A stretch of 64,000 nt of DNA, from NCBI GenBank assembly GCA_903906365.1, contig CAIVKC010000038.1, positions 62,001-126,000 of the forward strand, read 5' to 3'. Positions 51,934-59,914 of the stretch are shown here, piece after piece. This DNA comes from an uncultured Bacteroidota bacterium (GTDB lineage: Bacteria; Bacteroidota; Bacteroidia; Chitinophagales; Chitinophagaceae). Below the pieces are notes generated by a model, which ran no database searches, had not been told where the DNA came from, and was given only the letters and a program-made list of their open reading frames with translations. A program made the position numbers and the translations under genes. How positions within the stretch are numbered: position 1 is the stretch's first letter; each line of letters starts with the position of its first letter.

Positions 51934-52536
51934 TCAGATCTCCGGAAGGGTCAGCCGCTTTCTTTTGGAATAGATCCTGATTCCCACGATCACCAGTACG
52001 CAGATATAGAGGTTGGTATTATAGTCCAGGGAAGTGTGCTTCAGCAGGACATAGATCAGTCCGCCGATGGCACAGGCCGTCGCATACAATTCTCCCCTTT
52101 TGAGCAGGTTGGGCACCGCATTGCAAAAAATATCCGCGATCAGGCCGCCGAAAGTGGCAGAAATCACCCCCATAATCACCGCATATTCCTCGTTGATGCC
52201 GTTGAGCAGGCATTTTTCGATGCCCGCCGCCGTGAACAGGCCAAGACCGACTGCGTCGGTAAAAAATATCGTCCGCCGGAACTGCCTGAAATTCTGTTTG
52301 AACAGGAAGGTGATGAGGGTTGCGGAGAGCACCAGGGCCAGGGCAATATTATCATTGACCCAGTTGACCGGACGGATACCAATCAGCAGGTCACGGAGGG
52401 TGCCTCCCCCATAGGCCGTGACAAAAGCCAGCACCACGGCGCCAAATACATCCATCCGGTTGGTCCTTGCCTTGAGGGCGCCGGTAACGGCAAAAACAAA
52501 AATACCTGCATAGGTGATGATCCCCAGTAAATTCAT
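51934..52536 (-). CDS. TRIC (UPF0126/YicG) family cation channel protein
   Basis: A 200-residue protein with seven membrane helices. It has two internal repeats starting ITYAGIFVFAVTGALKA and FTDAVGLGLFTAAGIEKCLL, with GGGTLRDLLIG and ATFGGLIADIF in the helices between, the glycine-rich kinks of TRIC channels. These act as trimeric monovalent-cation channels. It is divergent from the enoyl-CoA hydratase gene (82-bp gap). Confidence 0.92.
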   Translation of the reverse strand: MNLLGIITYAGIFVFAVTGALKARTNRMDVFGAVVLAFVTAYGGGTLRDLLIGIRPVNWVNDNIALALVLSATLITFLFKQNFRQFRRTIFFTDAVGLGLFTAAGIEKCLLNGINEEYAVIMGVISATFGGLIADIFCNAVPNLLKRGELYATACAIGGLIYVLLKHTSLDYNTNLYICVLVIVGIRIYSKRKRLTLPEI

Positions 52537-52618
52537 GTCATGAAGTTATTAATTGCGCCTTAATCATCCGAATGGATTTAAATTTGCCCTGGCTTTCCTA
52601 ACATACAAACCAATCAAC

Positions 52619-53401
52619 ATGAACTATACTACCCTCCATACCGAACTGGAAAACGGCATTTTCCTCCTTACCATCAACCGTCCCGATAAATTAAATGCGC
52701 TGAACAGGACCGTGATTGCCGAGCTCGCCCATGCCCTGGATGAGGTGGCCGTCAATCCCGAAATCAGGGGGGTGATCCTGACCGGAAGCGGAAACAAGGC
52801 CTTTGTGGCAGGTGCCGATATTACGGAGTTTCTTTCCCTGGACGGGGCGGGAGGAAGCCAGCTGGCAGCCAGGGGCCAGGCCTTGGTATTTGACAAAATC
52901 GAACAGTCGTCCAAGCCGGTCCTGGCGGCGGTGAACGGATTTGCCCTGGGCGGCGGATGCGAACTAGCCATGGCCTGTCATTTCAGGGTAGCCGCCGCAC
53001 ATGCAAAATTCGGGCAGCCGGAAGTGAACCTGGGCCTGATCCCGGGCTATGGGGGCACCCAGCGGCTGACCTGGCTGGTGGGCAAGGGCCGGGCCCTGGA
53101 GCTGATGATGACCGGACAGATGGTGGATGCAGCGGAAGCCCATCGCATAGGCCTGGTCAACCACGTTTTCAGTACCGAAGAACTCCTCACCAGGACAAAG
53201 GAGATCCTGCAGGTTATTATATCAAAGGCCCCGCTGGCCGTGGCTGAGGTCATACAACTGTCCAACTATGCCACCAGCGGACAGGCCGGCGGACTATCCC
53301 GGGAAATCAGTGCGTTTGGAAAATTATTCGATACGGCCGATGCCAAGGAAGGTGCGGCCGCATTCCTGGAAAAACGAAAACCGCAGTTTACCGGACACTG
53401 A
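52619..53401 (+). CDS. Enoyl-CoA hydratase (crotonase family)
   Basis: A 260-residue enzyme of normal size. The oxyanion hole residues lie in AFVAGADITEF and FALGGGCELAMAC. Both catalytic glutamates are present: Glu115 in GGGCE and Glu135 in KFGQPEV. It then reads LIPGYGGTQRLTWLVGKGRA. So it should hydrate enoyl-CoA to 3-hydroxyacyl-CoA in fatty-acid breakdown or a related route. The start at 52619 was chosen over an upstream in-frame ATG because the fold begins at MNYTTLHTELEN. Confidence 0.93.
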   Translation: MNYTTLHTELENGIFLLTINRPDKLNALNRTVIAELAHALDEVAVNPEIRGVILTGSGNKAFVAGADITEFLSLDGAGGSQLAARGQALVFDKIEQSSKPVLAAVNGFALGGGCELAMACHFRVAAAHAKFGQPEVNLGLIPGYGGTQRLTWLVGKGRALELMMTGQMVDAAEAHRIGLVNHVFSTEELLTRTKEILQVIISKAPLAVAEVIQLSNYATSGQAGGLSREISAFGKLFDTADAKEGAAAFLEKRKPQFTGH

Positions 53402-53437
53402 TTAAACCGCCCAAATCCAGGGGCAGGGAAATGAACG

Positions 53438-53467
53438 ACAAAGACCGGCTGTTGCGCCGGCCTTTGT
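53438..53467. terminator. Bidirectional hairpin between convergent genes
   Basis: Arms ACAAAGACCGGC and GCCGGCCTTTGT (11 of 12 match) lie between the stops of the enoyl-CoA hydratase gene and the opposite small gene. No long T run, but position suits termination from both sides. Confidence 0.5.
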
Positions 53468-53497
53468 CAGAGAGGATGATCCATTTATTCCCGTCCC

Positions 53498-53953
53498 TTA
53501 TTGTCGAATGGCTTTCTTCACTGCAGCCAGTGCTTTATCGATATGCATGTAGGCCCTTGCCTGCAGGCCCTGGGCAAACCGGTTGTCTTCGTCGTGGCTG
53601 ATGTCCTGGCGGGCCTTTCTTAGGAAATCCACGGCTACATGCAGGCGGCCGTCATGGTCATTTCTTTCGTCCACCGGCGGATGGTCATTGATGTCCTTTC
53701 CGTCTTCTATGGCTGCCTTGCGGATTTCCCCGATGGCAGCATCAATCTGACGGACCGCTTCCATTTCATCCATGGTCTGCACCCAGTTGCCCGGTCGGTG
53801 CTCAATCATCCAGCGCGCAGCTCGCAGGTCGGAGAGTGCATGCAGGTAATAGGGATGATCCCCATAGACAGGTTTGTTTGCCTGGGCGGAGAACTGAAAA
53901 GATGCCAGCAACAGCAGGGCACCCAAAAGGCGCTTTGGAAAGAATCGTTTCAT
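53498..53953 (-). CDS. Small secreted helical hypothetical protein
   Basis: A 151-residue protein from ATG 53953 with a signal peptide (LLGALLLLASFQFSAQ). The mature part is helical and reads HPYYLHALSDLRAARWMIEH, RPGNWVQTMDEMEAVRQI, DGRLHVAVDFLRKARQDISHD and ARAYMHIDKALAAVKKAIRQ. The HALSDLRAARWML-type opening followed by NDHPPVDERNDHDGRLH occurs in a group of small Bacteroidota and proteobacterial periplasmic proteins of unknown function. An in-frame ATG 51 bases upstream was rejected as it would place extra residues before the signal. Confidence 0.78.
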   Translation of the reverse strand: MKRFFPKRLLGALLLLASFQFSAQANKPVYGDHPYYLHALSDLRAARWMIEHRPGNWVQTMDEMEAVRQIDAAIGEIRKAAIEDGKDINDHPPVDERNDHDGRLHVAVDFLRKARQDISHDEDNRFAQGLQARAYMHIDKALAAVKKAIRQ

Positions 53954-54268
53954 GGAAGTTTGTTTTAATTTTTGAGATAAGGATATATAAAAAGGATTTA
54001 TCATTTCGGTGCTGCTTCAATAAGCAACGGTCAAATGAAAGCAAATATTTCTCCAGTTTATAAAATGGAAAGCAATTAACATTCATTTTACAAAGCAACC
54101 TTGCCACGGGACTGCTTACCCGTATTCTTACATGTAGAATTATTTTATATAAAAAAATTACATGGTGACTGATGGTATTGCATACTCCCCCGCCGGGGGG
54201 ATGGGCGCCGGGACAGCCAGCAGCCTGCAGCCGGAGGCGCAGTCATCCAAAGGGATCCGGCAGGCGGC
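53954..54268. other. Intergenic stretch, 315 bp
   Basis: The left part is AT-rich and should hold the promoter of the small secreted helical gene. The right part (about 54180-54260) is GC-rich with a CCGCCGGGGGG-type stretch and lies downstream of the sugar isomerase-like gene. No gene or clear terminator seen. Confidence 0.4.
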
Positions 54269-55207
54269 TCAGAGGTATCTTTTGCGCAGCAGGTGCATCA
54301 TGTGCACGTTGATTGCCCACTGGTCGGCCACCGGCTGGAGCGTATAGGGCAGGGCCGGCATATAATGGGGCGGGCCGAATTCTGTCAGTATGGTCAACGG
54401 CTCGCCGCTTTTCTTTTTTTGTTCCACGATCCGGTCCCACCAGCTGAAATGGGCCTGGACGGCCTCCTCCCATTCCGGAGCCCTCGGGTCATTGACCTGG
54501 GGCCCTTCGGGATGCCCGATCCTGGCATGGATATGATCGACCCGCTGCAGGGCCAGGGAAACCGTACCAGCCTGGTCTGCCAGCAGGCTTTCATGCACAT
54601 TGCACCAGTGTGAGATATCCAGGGTGATCCTGAGCCCGGGGATCTGTTCGATGAAGTGTCTGGCCACCGGGGCCGAATACAGGATCCGGGAACGGTGGGT
54701 TTCATTACATACACGTATACCCGAAGCGGCGGCTACCTGTATGGTATAGTCGATAAAAGCCTTGTTCTGTTCAAAAGAAAAATAGTCCCGGCCCGAATGG
54801 CAGTTGATGTACAGCGGCCTGACAGCCTGCACGGCTGCGGCCCCGTCCAGCATACTGCGGAAGGAGGCAAAATGCCCTGCAAAATCCGGCTCGTGACCGC
54901 CTACCAGGAAACCGACTTCCAGCCCGTTTTTTTTCAGCGCATTAAAGAGGGCCTCCTGTTCCCCTTTTACCAGGGGCCACCATATTTCTATCCCGTCGTA
55001 GCCTTCCTGCTTCACTTGCCTACAATAGGTATCTATACTTCCGGGGAATCCCCAGTTGGTGGCCATGACCTTCAGATCAAAATGGGTGTTCATATGTATG
55101 CGCGTTTTGGGTTTGCTGGTCAGGGCCATGGCATCCAGGGAGGACAACAGCAGGGCCGTGCCCGCCGAGGTACCCAGTTCCAGAAAATGTCTTCGGCTCA
55201 ATGCCAT
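54269..55207 (-). CDS. Tat-exported sugar phosphate isomerase/epimerase-like protein
   Basis: A 312-residue protein. The N-terminus MALSRRHFLELGTSAGTALL is a twin-arginine signal. The mature part is a TIM barrel of the xylose-isomerase-like (AP_endonuc_2) family: YDGIEIWWPL, GLEVGFLVGGHEPD, PLYINCHSGRD, ETHRSRILYS, LRITLDISHWCNVHE, VDHIHARIGHPEGPQ and ILTEFGPPHYM, giving the metal-binding Glu/His/Asp set. Substrate unknown; a sugar or inositol derivative is likely. Diverges from fumC. Confidence 0.87.
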   Translation of the reverse strand: MALSRRHFLELGTSAGTALLLSSLDAMALTSKPKTRIHMNTHFDLKVMATNWGFPGSIDTYCRQVKQEGYDGIEIWWPLVKGEQEALFNALKKNGLEVGFLVGGHEPDFAGHFASFRSMLDGAAAVQAVRPLYINCHSGRDYFSFEQNKAFIDYTIQVAAASGIRVCNETHRSRILYSAPVARHFIEQIPGLRITLDISHWCNVHESLLADQAGTVSLALQRVDHIHARIGHPEGPQVNDPRAPEWEEAVQAHFSWWDRIVEQKKKSGEPLTILTEFGPPHYMPALPYTLQPVADQWAINVHMMHLLRKRYL

Positions 55208-55452
55208 GGCAATCGATTGGGGGCCCGCTCAACGGGTCCGGGTTCAGGTGAATGTTTTTTTCCGGCGGTAATATCGTCATTTTCCCCGCACCAAGCCCGC
55301 CAGGGGCTAAAAAAACCGAAGCCGCCCCCTCAGCGGCACGCGGCCGCAGGGTTGCCCTATAGGCCGGCAGCCGGAGAAATCCGGGGGATTTATGCCCTGT
55401 TGGGATTTCATGTGGGGATAAGCCGTAATTTTGACCCATCAAATAAACGGTT

Positions 55453-56856
55453 ATGGAATTCAGAATAGAAAAAGATACGATGGGCGAAGTCAGTGTACCT
55501 GCGGACGCCTATTACGGAGCACAGACCCAGCGCAGCATCGATAATTTCAAGATTGCCCAGGACATCAACAGAATGCCCGCCGAAATCATCCGGGCCTTTG
55601 CCTACCTCAAAAAGGCGGCTGCCCTCACCAACCTGGAAGCCGGCGTGCTCTCCCGGGAAAAGGCAGACCTCATCGCAGTGGTATGCGACGAGATTTTGGC
55701 CGGGAAGCTCGATGCCTATTTCCCCCTGGTGGTCTGGCAAACCGGCAGCGGTACCCAAAGCAACATGAATGTCAACGAAGTGGTTGCCTACCGGGGTCAT
55801 GTCCTCAAAGGCGGGCAGCTCTCCGACAAGGAAAAATTCCTGCACCCCAATGATGATGTCAATAAATCCCAGTCTTCCAACGACACCTTTCCAACGGCCA
55901 TGCATATCGCGGCCTATAAGATACTCAGTGAGGTAACCCTGCCCGGCATTGAAAAATTAAGGGATACCCTGGCCGAAAAAAGCCGCCAGTTCATGCATGT
56001 GGTGAAAATCGGGCGCACCCACTTTATGGATGCCACCCCGCTGACCGTCGGCCAGGAACTCAGCGGTTATGTCTCCCAGCTCAACCATGGCCTGAAGGCC
56101 ATCAGAAATACCCTTTCCCACCTCAGCGAGCTGGCCCTGGGCGGCACGGCCGTGGGCACGGGCATCAATACACCGCCGGATTATGCCCGGCAGGTGGCGG
56201 CCCATATCGCCAGGCTGACCGGCCTGCCCTTTATCACAGCGGAAAACAAATTTGAAGCCCTGGCAGCCCATGATGCCATCGTGGAATGCCACGGCGCCCT
56301 CAAAACAGTAGCCGTCAGCCTGATGAAAATTGCCAACGATATCCGGATGCTTTCCTCCGGCCCCCGCAGCGGGATCGGAGAACTCTTCATCCCCGACAAT
56401 GAACCCGGATCCTCCATCATGCCCGGAAAGGTAAACCCCACCCAGTGCGAGGCCCTTACCATGATTGCAGCCCAGGTCATGGGCAATGACGTGGCCATCA
56501 ACATCGGCGGGGCCACCGGCCATTTTGAACTCAACGTCTTCAAACCGGTGATGATCTATAATTTCCTGCATTCTGCCCGGCTGATCGGGGACGGATGCGT
56601 CAGTTTCAATGACAAATGCGCCGTAGGACTGGCCCCCATCGAATCCAACATTAAAAAACACGTGGACAATTCCCTGATGCTGGTAACGGCGCTCAATACC
56701 AAAATTGGCTATTATAAGGCCGCCGAGATTGCCCAAAAGGCCCACAAGGAAGGAACTACCCTCAAAGAAATGGCCCTTAAACTGGGCTACCTCACTGCAG
56801 AACAGTTCGATCAATGGGTGAAGCCATCGGAGATGGTAGGTGACCTGCCCGCCTGA
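55453..56856 (+). CDS. fumC: Class II fumarate hydratase
   Basis: A 467-residue enzyme of normal length. It has [35 protein letters not shown] with the substrate-contacting residues, [20 protein letters not shown], and the class signature [16 protein letters not shown] with the catalytic Ser loop. It interconverts fumarate and malate in the citric-acid cycle without iron. The ATG at 55453 follows an AT-rich leader; the fold starts at [10 protein letters not shown]. Confidence 0.96.
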   Translation: MEFRIEKDTMGEVSVPADAYYGAQTQRSIDNFKIAQDINRMPAEIIRAFAYLKKAAALTNLEAGVLSREKADLIAVVCDEILAGKLDAYFPLVVWQTGSGTQSNMNVNEVVAYRGHVLKGGQLSDKEKFLHPNDDVNKSQSSNDTFPTAMHIAAYKILSEVTLPGIEKLRDTLAEKSRQFMHVVKIGRTHFMDATPLTVGQELSGYVSQLNHGLKAIRNTLSHLSELALGGTAVGTGINTPPDYARQVAAHIARLTGLPFITAENKFEALAAHDAIVECHGALKTVAVSLMKIANDIRMLSSGPRSGIGELFIPDNEPGSSIMPGKVNPTQCEALTMIAAQVMGNDVAINIGGATGHFELNVFKPVMIYNFLHSARLIGDGCVSFNDKCAVGLAPIESNIKKHVDNSLMLVTALNTKIGYYKAAEIAQKAHKEGTTLKEMALKLGYLTAEQFDQWVKPSEMVGDLPA

Positions 56857-56968
56857 GGGGACCCTATGGGCAGGCTGACAGGCAATTTATATGTGGTAAA
56901 AACGTTGTAAGTGCTGTGGAGGCTGTTGACCCTTTGTTTGAAACCAAGTCCATGTCCTATCATCAACT

Positions 56969-57868
56969 ATGATTAAACACTTATTACACACGACCCTATT
57001 GCTGCTGGCAGCCTTTCTGATATATAGCTGTTCCAAAGAACTGAGCCGCGAAAGCCATGTCCTGCCCCAGGGCACACAGGCGGCCGGTACCCTCAAGGAC
57101 TCCACGGGCAACTGCCTGCCGCTGGGCGTAAGAGGCACTTATTATACAGGGATCCTTCCGGGTGACACTAGTTATATCCAGGTCCAGGTCAACGTGACCC
57201 AGACCGGCAGTTACAGCCTGCAGACCAATACCCAAAACGGCTTTCAGTTTGCCGGAACGGGGGTCTTCAACGCAACCGGCATCCAGACCGTCAGCCTCAA
57301 GGCTTCCGGAACACCGCTGGAGGTTGCCACCAGCGTATTTACCATCAGTTTTGACTCCTCTGTCTGCACCTTTTCTGTGAGCGTCAAAGACAGCACCGGA
57401 ACCGGCCTGGGCGGCAGCCCGGGCGGGGGCGGTTTTACGGGGGATACCACCGCAGTAGCCCTGAATGCCTGGAAATTCACGGCCAACGGACATAATTATG
57501 CGGGAAAAATCATTACCGCACAGTTCCTGAATGTCATCGGGGCCAACCTGACCATGGCTGGAACCATGCAATCCGGCTCGGCAGATACCGTCTTTGGCCT
57601 GACCATGCAATTCAGCGGCAATGTCATTGACACCGGCAGTTTTTCCACCAGCGTAACGGGCACCAATTTTTCCCTGCAAAAACTGCCCAGCGGCGATATC
57701 ATTTATGCCGCCAATGCCATCAGCTCACCTCCGGTGCTGACCATACACATCAACTACTACGACACCGCCACCAAAACGGTCGCCGGTACGTTTTCGGGCG
57801 AGGCTTATGATTATCCGGGTAATACCCTCTCCATTACCAACGGTGCTTTTAAAGCCGTGGTGCAATAA
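56969..57868 (+). CDS. Hypothetical lipoprotein with immunoglobulin-like strands
   Basis: A 299-residue protein with lipoprotein signal (lipobox LIYSC, Cys21). The mature part is beta-rich and low in charge. The first half has repeated strand pairs (TSYIQVQVNVTQTGSYSLQT, GIQTVSLKASGTPLEVATS), then a Gly-rich linker GTGLGGSPGGGGFTGD (about residues 146-161), then a second beta domain (NAWKFTANGHNYAGKIITAQ). No catalytic motif seen. Probably surface-exposed or periplasmic; domain names are not certain. It converges with the sugar dehydrogenase gene. Confidence 0.7.
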   Translation: MIKHLLHTTLLLLAAFLIYSCSKELSRESHVLPQGTQAAGTLKDSTGNCLPLGVRGTYYTGILPGDTSYIQVQVNVTQTGSYSLQTNTQNGFQFAGTGVFNATGIQTVSLKASGTPLEVATSVFTISFDSSVCTFSVSVKDSTGTGLGGSPGGGGFTGDTTAVALNAWKFTANGHNYAGKIITAQFLNVIGANLTMAGTMQSGSADTVFGLTMQFSGNVIDTGSFSTSVTGTNFSLQKLPSGDIIYAANAISSPPVLTIHINYYDTATKTVAGTFSGEAYDYPGNTLSITNGAFKAVVQ

Positions 57869-57872
57869 GTTT

Positions 57873-57902
57873 CCCCCTGTCCTCCCTGTCCGGACCAGGG
57901 GG
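57873..57902. terminator. Bidirectional hairpin between convergent genes
   Basis: Arms CCCCCTG-TCC and GGACCAGGGGG (one bulged base) between the lipoprotein stop at 57868 and the sugar dehydrogenase stop at 57935. No T run, so termination is probable but not certain. Confidence 0.45.
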
Positions 57903-57934
57903 CGCTCCCTGCCACCGGCTCCTGGCCGCAGTAG

Positions 57935-59707
57935 CTAGCGCAGGATGACGATTTTTTGGGTAGACATTTCCCCCTCATAGCCGTTGAACAGTCTCAGGAT
58001 ATAGGTCCCGGGCCGCTCATTTTGAACATCCAGGGAAAAGGCATCCTCCCGGGTCAGCTTTTCCTGTCTCAGGTTGCCGGAGACGTCAAAAAGCTGTGCC
58101 CTGACCGGTTTATGGACTTCCGGGTTCGTGCGTATATACAGATAATCAGCCACCGGATTGGGGTAGACCCTGGTTTGAGCCGGCCCCTGTTCTGCGGGCG
58201 GCGGTGGTATATAGGCCTGCAGGGGCAGGGAGTTTAGGTAGATCATCCGGAGAATATAACCCCGGTCGGGAGATGGGACCTGGCTGCCATTGATGACCCC
58301 GGCCACTCCCAGGGTGCAGCAGGAACTATCAACCGACAAAAACAGGGTATCACCCGATGGGGCTGCGATGATATTTCTCAGGCGGTATCCGTGCAGATAG
58401 GGTATGGTATCGGATGGGTAGGCTGATGAGTCCACCGATAGGCCATCGGCTTTTAATTTCAGGCGGAAAAGCCCGTTTTTTAAAGAGGGTATCAACAGGG
58501 AATATTGCCATCCGGGAATGGTGGTGGAACCGTAAAAGCAGAGGCTGGAGGGGGCAATGGTAGGCCAGTAATAATTATTGGACTGCGCAGAGGCTGCCTT
58601 GGTCTGGCTGCGGGTCCAGTTATAAAAGGAAAATATGGGTTCCCTCACCTGGTTGATGGCACAGAAGCCCGTTTCATTGACCACGGCCTTGGAAGCCAGG
58701 TACATGGAATCGTTGAGGGCAGAAGAATAATTGTCATCGCAGAGTCCGGCTACTTTGGGCCAGCCATAATTGCCGCGGGCGCGGATGATATTGACCTCGT
58801 CATCGGATTTGTCACCGTGTTCGTTGCTGTAAAGCAGGTAGGACACTCCGCCGTCCACGCTACCAAAGGCCAGGCCCTGCGGATTGCGGTGGCCAAAGGA
58901 ATAGACGGCATTTTTGGCCAGGGGGGGCCCTCCCGCCGGAAAGGGGTTGTCATCGGGAATCCAGGCTGAAGGCCCCGACTGGCCGGCGTCGGGTTCAGTA
59001 TTGAGGCGCAGTACTTTGCCCTCGTAGACGGCCGTATCCTGGGCGTAGTTTGTACGGTTGATATTGTTGTTGTTATTGCCTGCCCCCATATCCCCGATGG
59101 TATAATAAAGATGGTAGCGGCCGTCGGATTCGGTGATGGGGCTGATGCGCAGTCTGCCGGAATTATGGTCATTGCTGCCATCTAGTCCGCTGATGACCGT
59201 ATCCACGGGCGCAAGGGACCCGTCGGAGAAATTGAATCGGTATCGGACCACCTGCGAATTATACACACAGGGAGGCTTATTGGTACAGTAACAAATATCG
59301 GTCGGGCAGTAAACCACATGATATACGTAGGCGATATAAACCCAGGGCTTGCCCGAAGCAAATTCCGGGTGCAAAGCCATGCCCATCAGCCCCCCCTGGG
59401 GCCACATACCCACCGAGGAAGGCGAAAAATCGCAGGCCGAACCCAGGTCAAGCACCAGCCGGCTGCCCCGGTTACCGGGATGGATCTTCCATATTTTGTA
59501 ATTACGGGCCTCGGTGACCCACAGCGAATCATCGGGTCCATAGACCATCTCCCAGGCCGCATTCATGCCGTGGCCCCCGGCCGTGGGATAGAGGGTGTCT
59601 ACCTTGAATACCTGGTTATAATACGTAAAAGTCTGAGAATGCAGCTCTTGAATTAAGATCAATAGACAGATCGTAAAAATACTCAATATAAGTGAAGGTT
59701 TTTTCAT
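57935..59707 (-). CDS. PQQ-dependent sugar dehydrogenase-like protein with T9SS sorting domain
   Basis: A 590-residue protein with signal peptide (LILSIFTICLLILIQELHSQ). Residues about 40-480 form the GSDH-type six-bladed propeller: WEMVYGPDDSLWVTEARNYK, MGMALHPEF, GSNDHNSGRLRI with the catalytic His, YSFGHRNPQGLAFG and YSNEHGDKSDDEVNII. The last 80 residues are a T9SS type-A sorting domain (RVYPNPVADYLYIRTN, RPGTYILRLFNG, QKIVILR). So it is exported to the cell surface or beyond. The family oxidises sugars with PQQ, but many members have lost activity, so function is inferred. Confidence 0.88.
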   Translation of the reverse strand: MKKPSLILSIFTICLLILIQELHSQTFTYYNQVFKVDTLYPTAGGHGMNAAWEMVYGPDDSLWVTEARNYKIWKIHPGNRGSRLVLDLGSACDFSPSSVGMWPQGGLMGMALHPEFASGKPWVYIAYVYHVVYCPTDICYCTNKPPCVYNSQVVRYRFNFSDGSLAPVDTVISGLDGSNDHNSGRLRISPITESDGRYHLYYTIGDMGAGNNNNNINRTNYAQDTAVYEGKVLRLNTEPDAGQSGPSAWIPDDNPFPAGGPPLAKNAVYSFGHRNPQGLAFGSVDGGVSYLLYSNEHGDKSDDEVNIIRARGNYGWPKVAGLCDDNYSSALNDSMYLASKAVVNETGFCAINQVREPIFSFYNWTRSQTKAASAQSNNYYWPTIAPSSLCFYGSTTIPGWQYSLLIPSLKNGLFRLKLKADGLSVDSSAYPSDTIPYLHGYRLRNIIAAPSGDTLFLSVDSSCCTLGVAGVINGSQVPSPDRGYILRMIYLNSLPLQAYIPPPPAEQGPAQTRVYPNPVADYLYIRTNPEVHKPVRAQLFDVSGNLRQEKLTREDAFSLDVQNERPGTYILRLFNGYEGEMSTQKIVILR

Positions 59708-59914
59708 AAGGGTTTACCATTGGAATCCCGCGCCGATACTGCGTCGGAGGCCGAAAAATAGAAAAATAAACCGGCTTGCCCAATAGGACAATTAGGGCCC
59801 TTGTCTCGTAATTCTACTATTGTAATCTCTGGCGTTCTGGAGTAGTTTTGAAGAGCCGGGACCCCTTCGAAAAGCCCGGCATTGCATCCACCCCTTTGAA
59901 ACCAACAGTAGTCT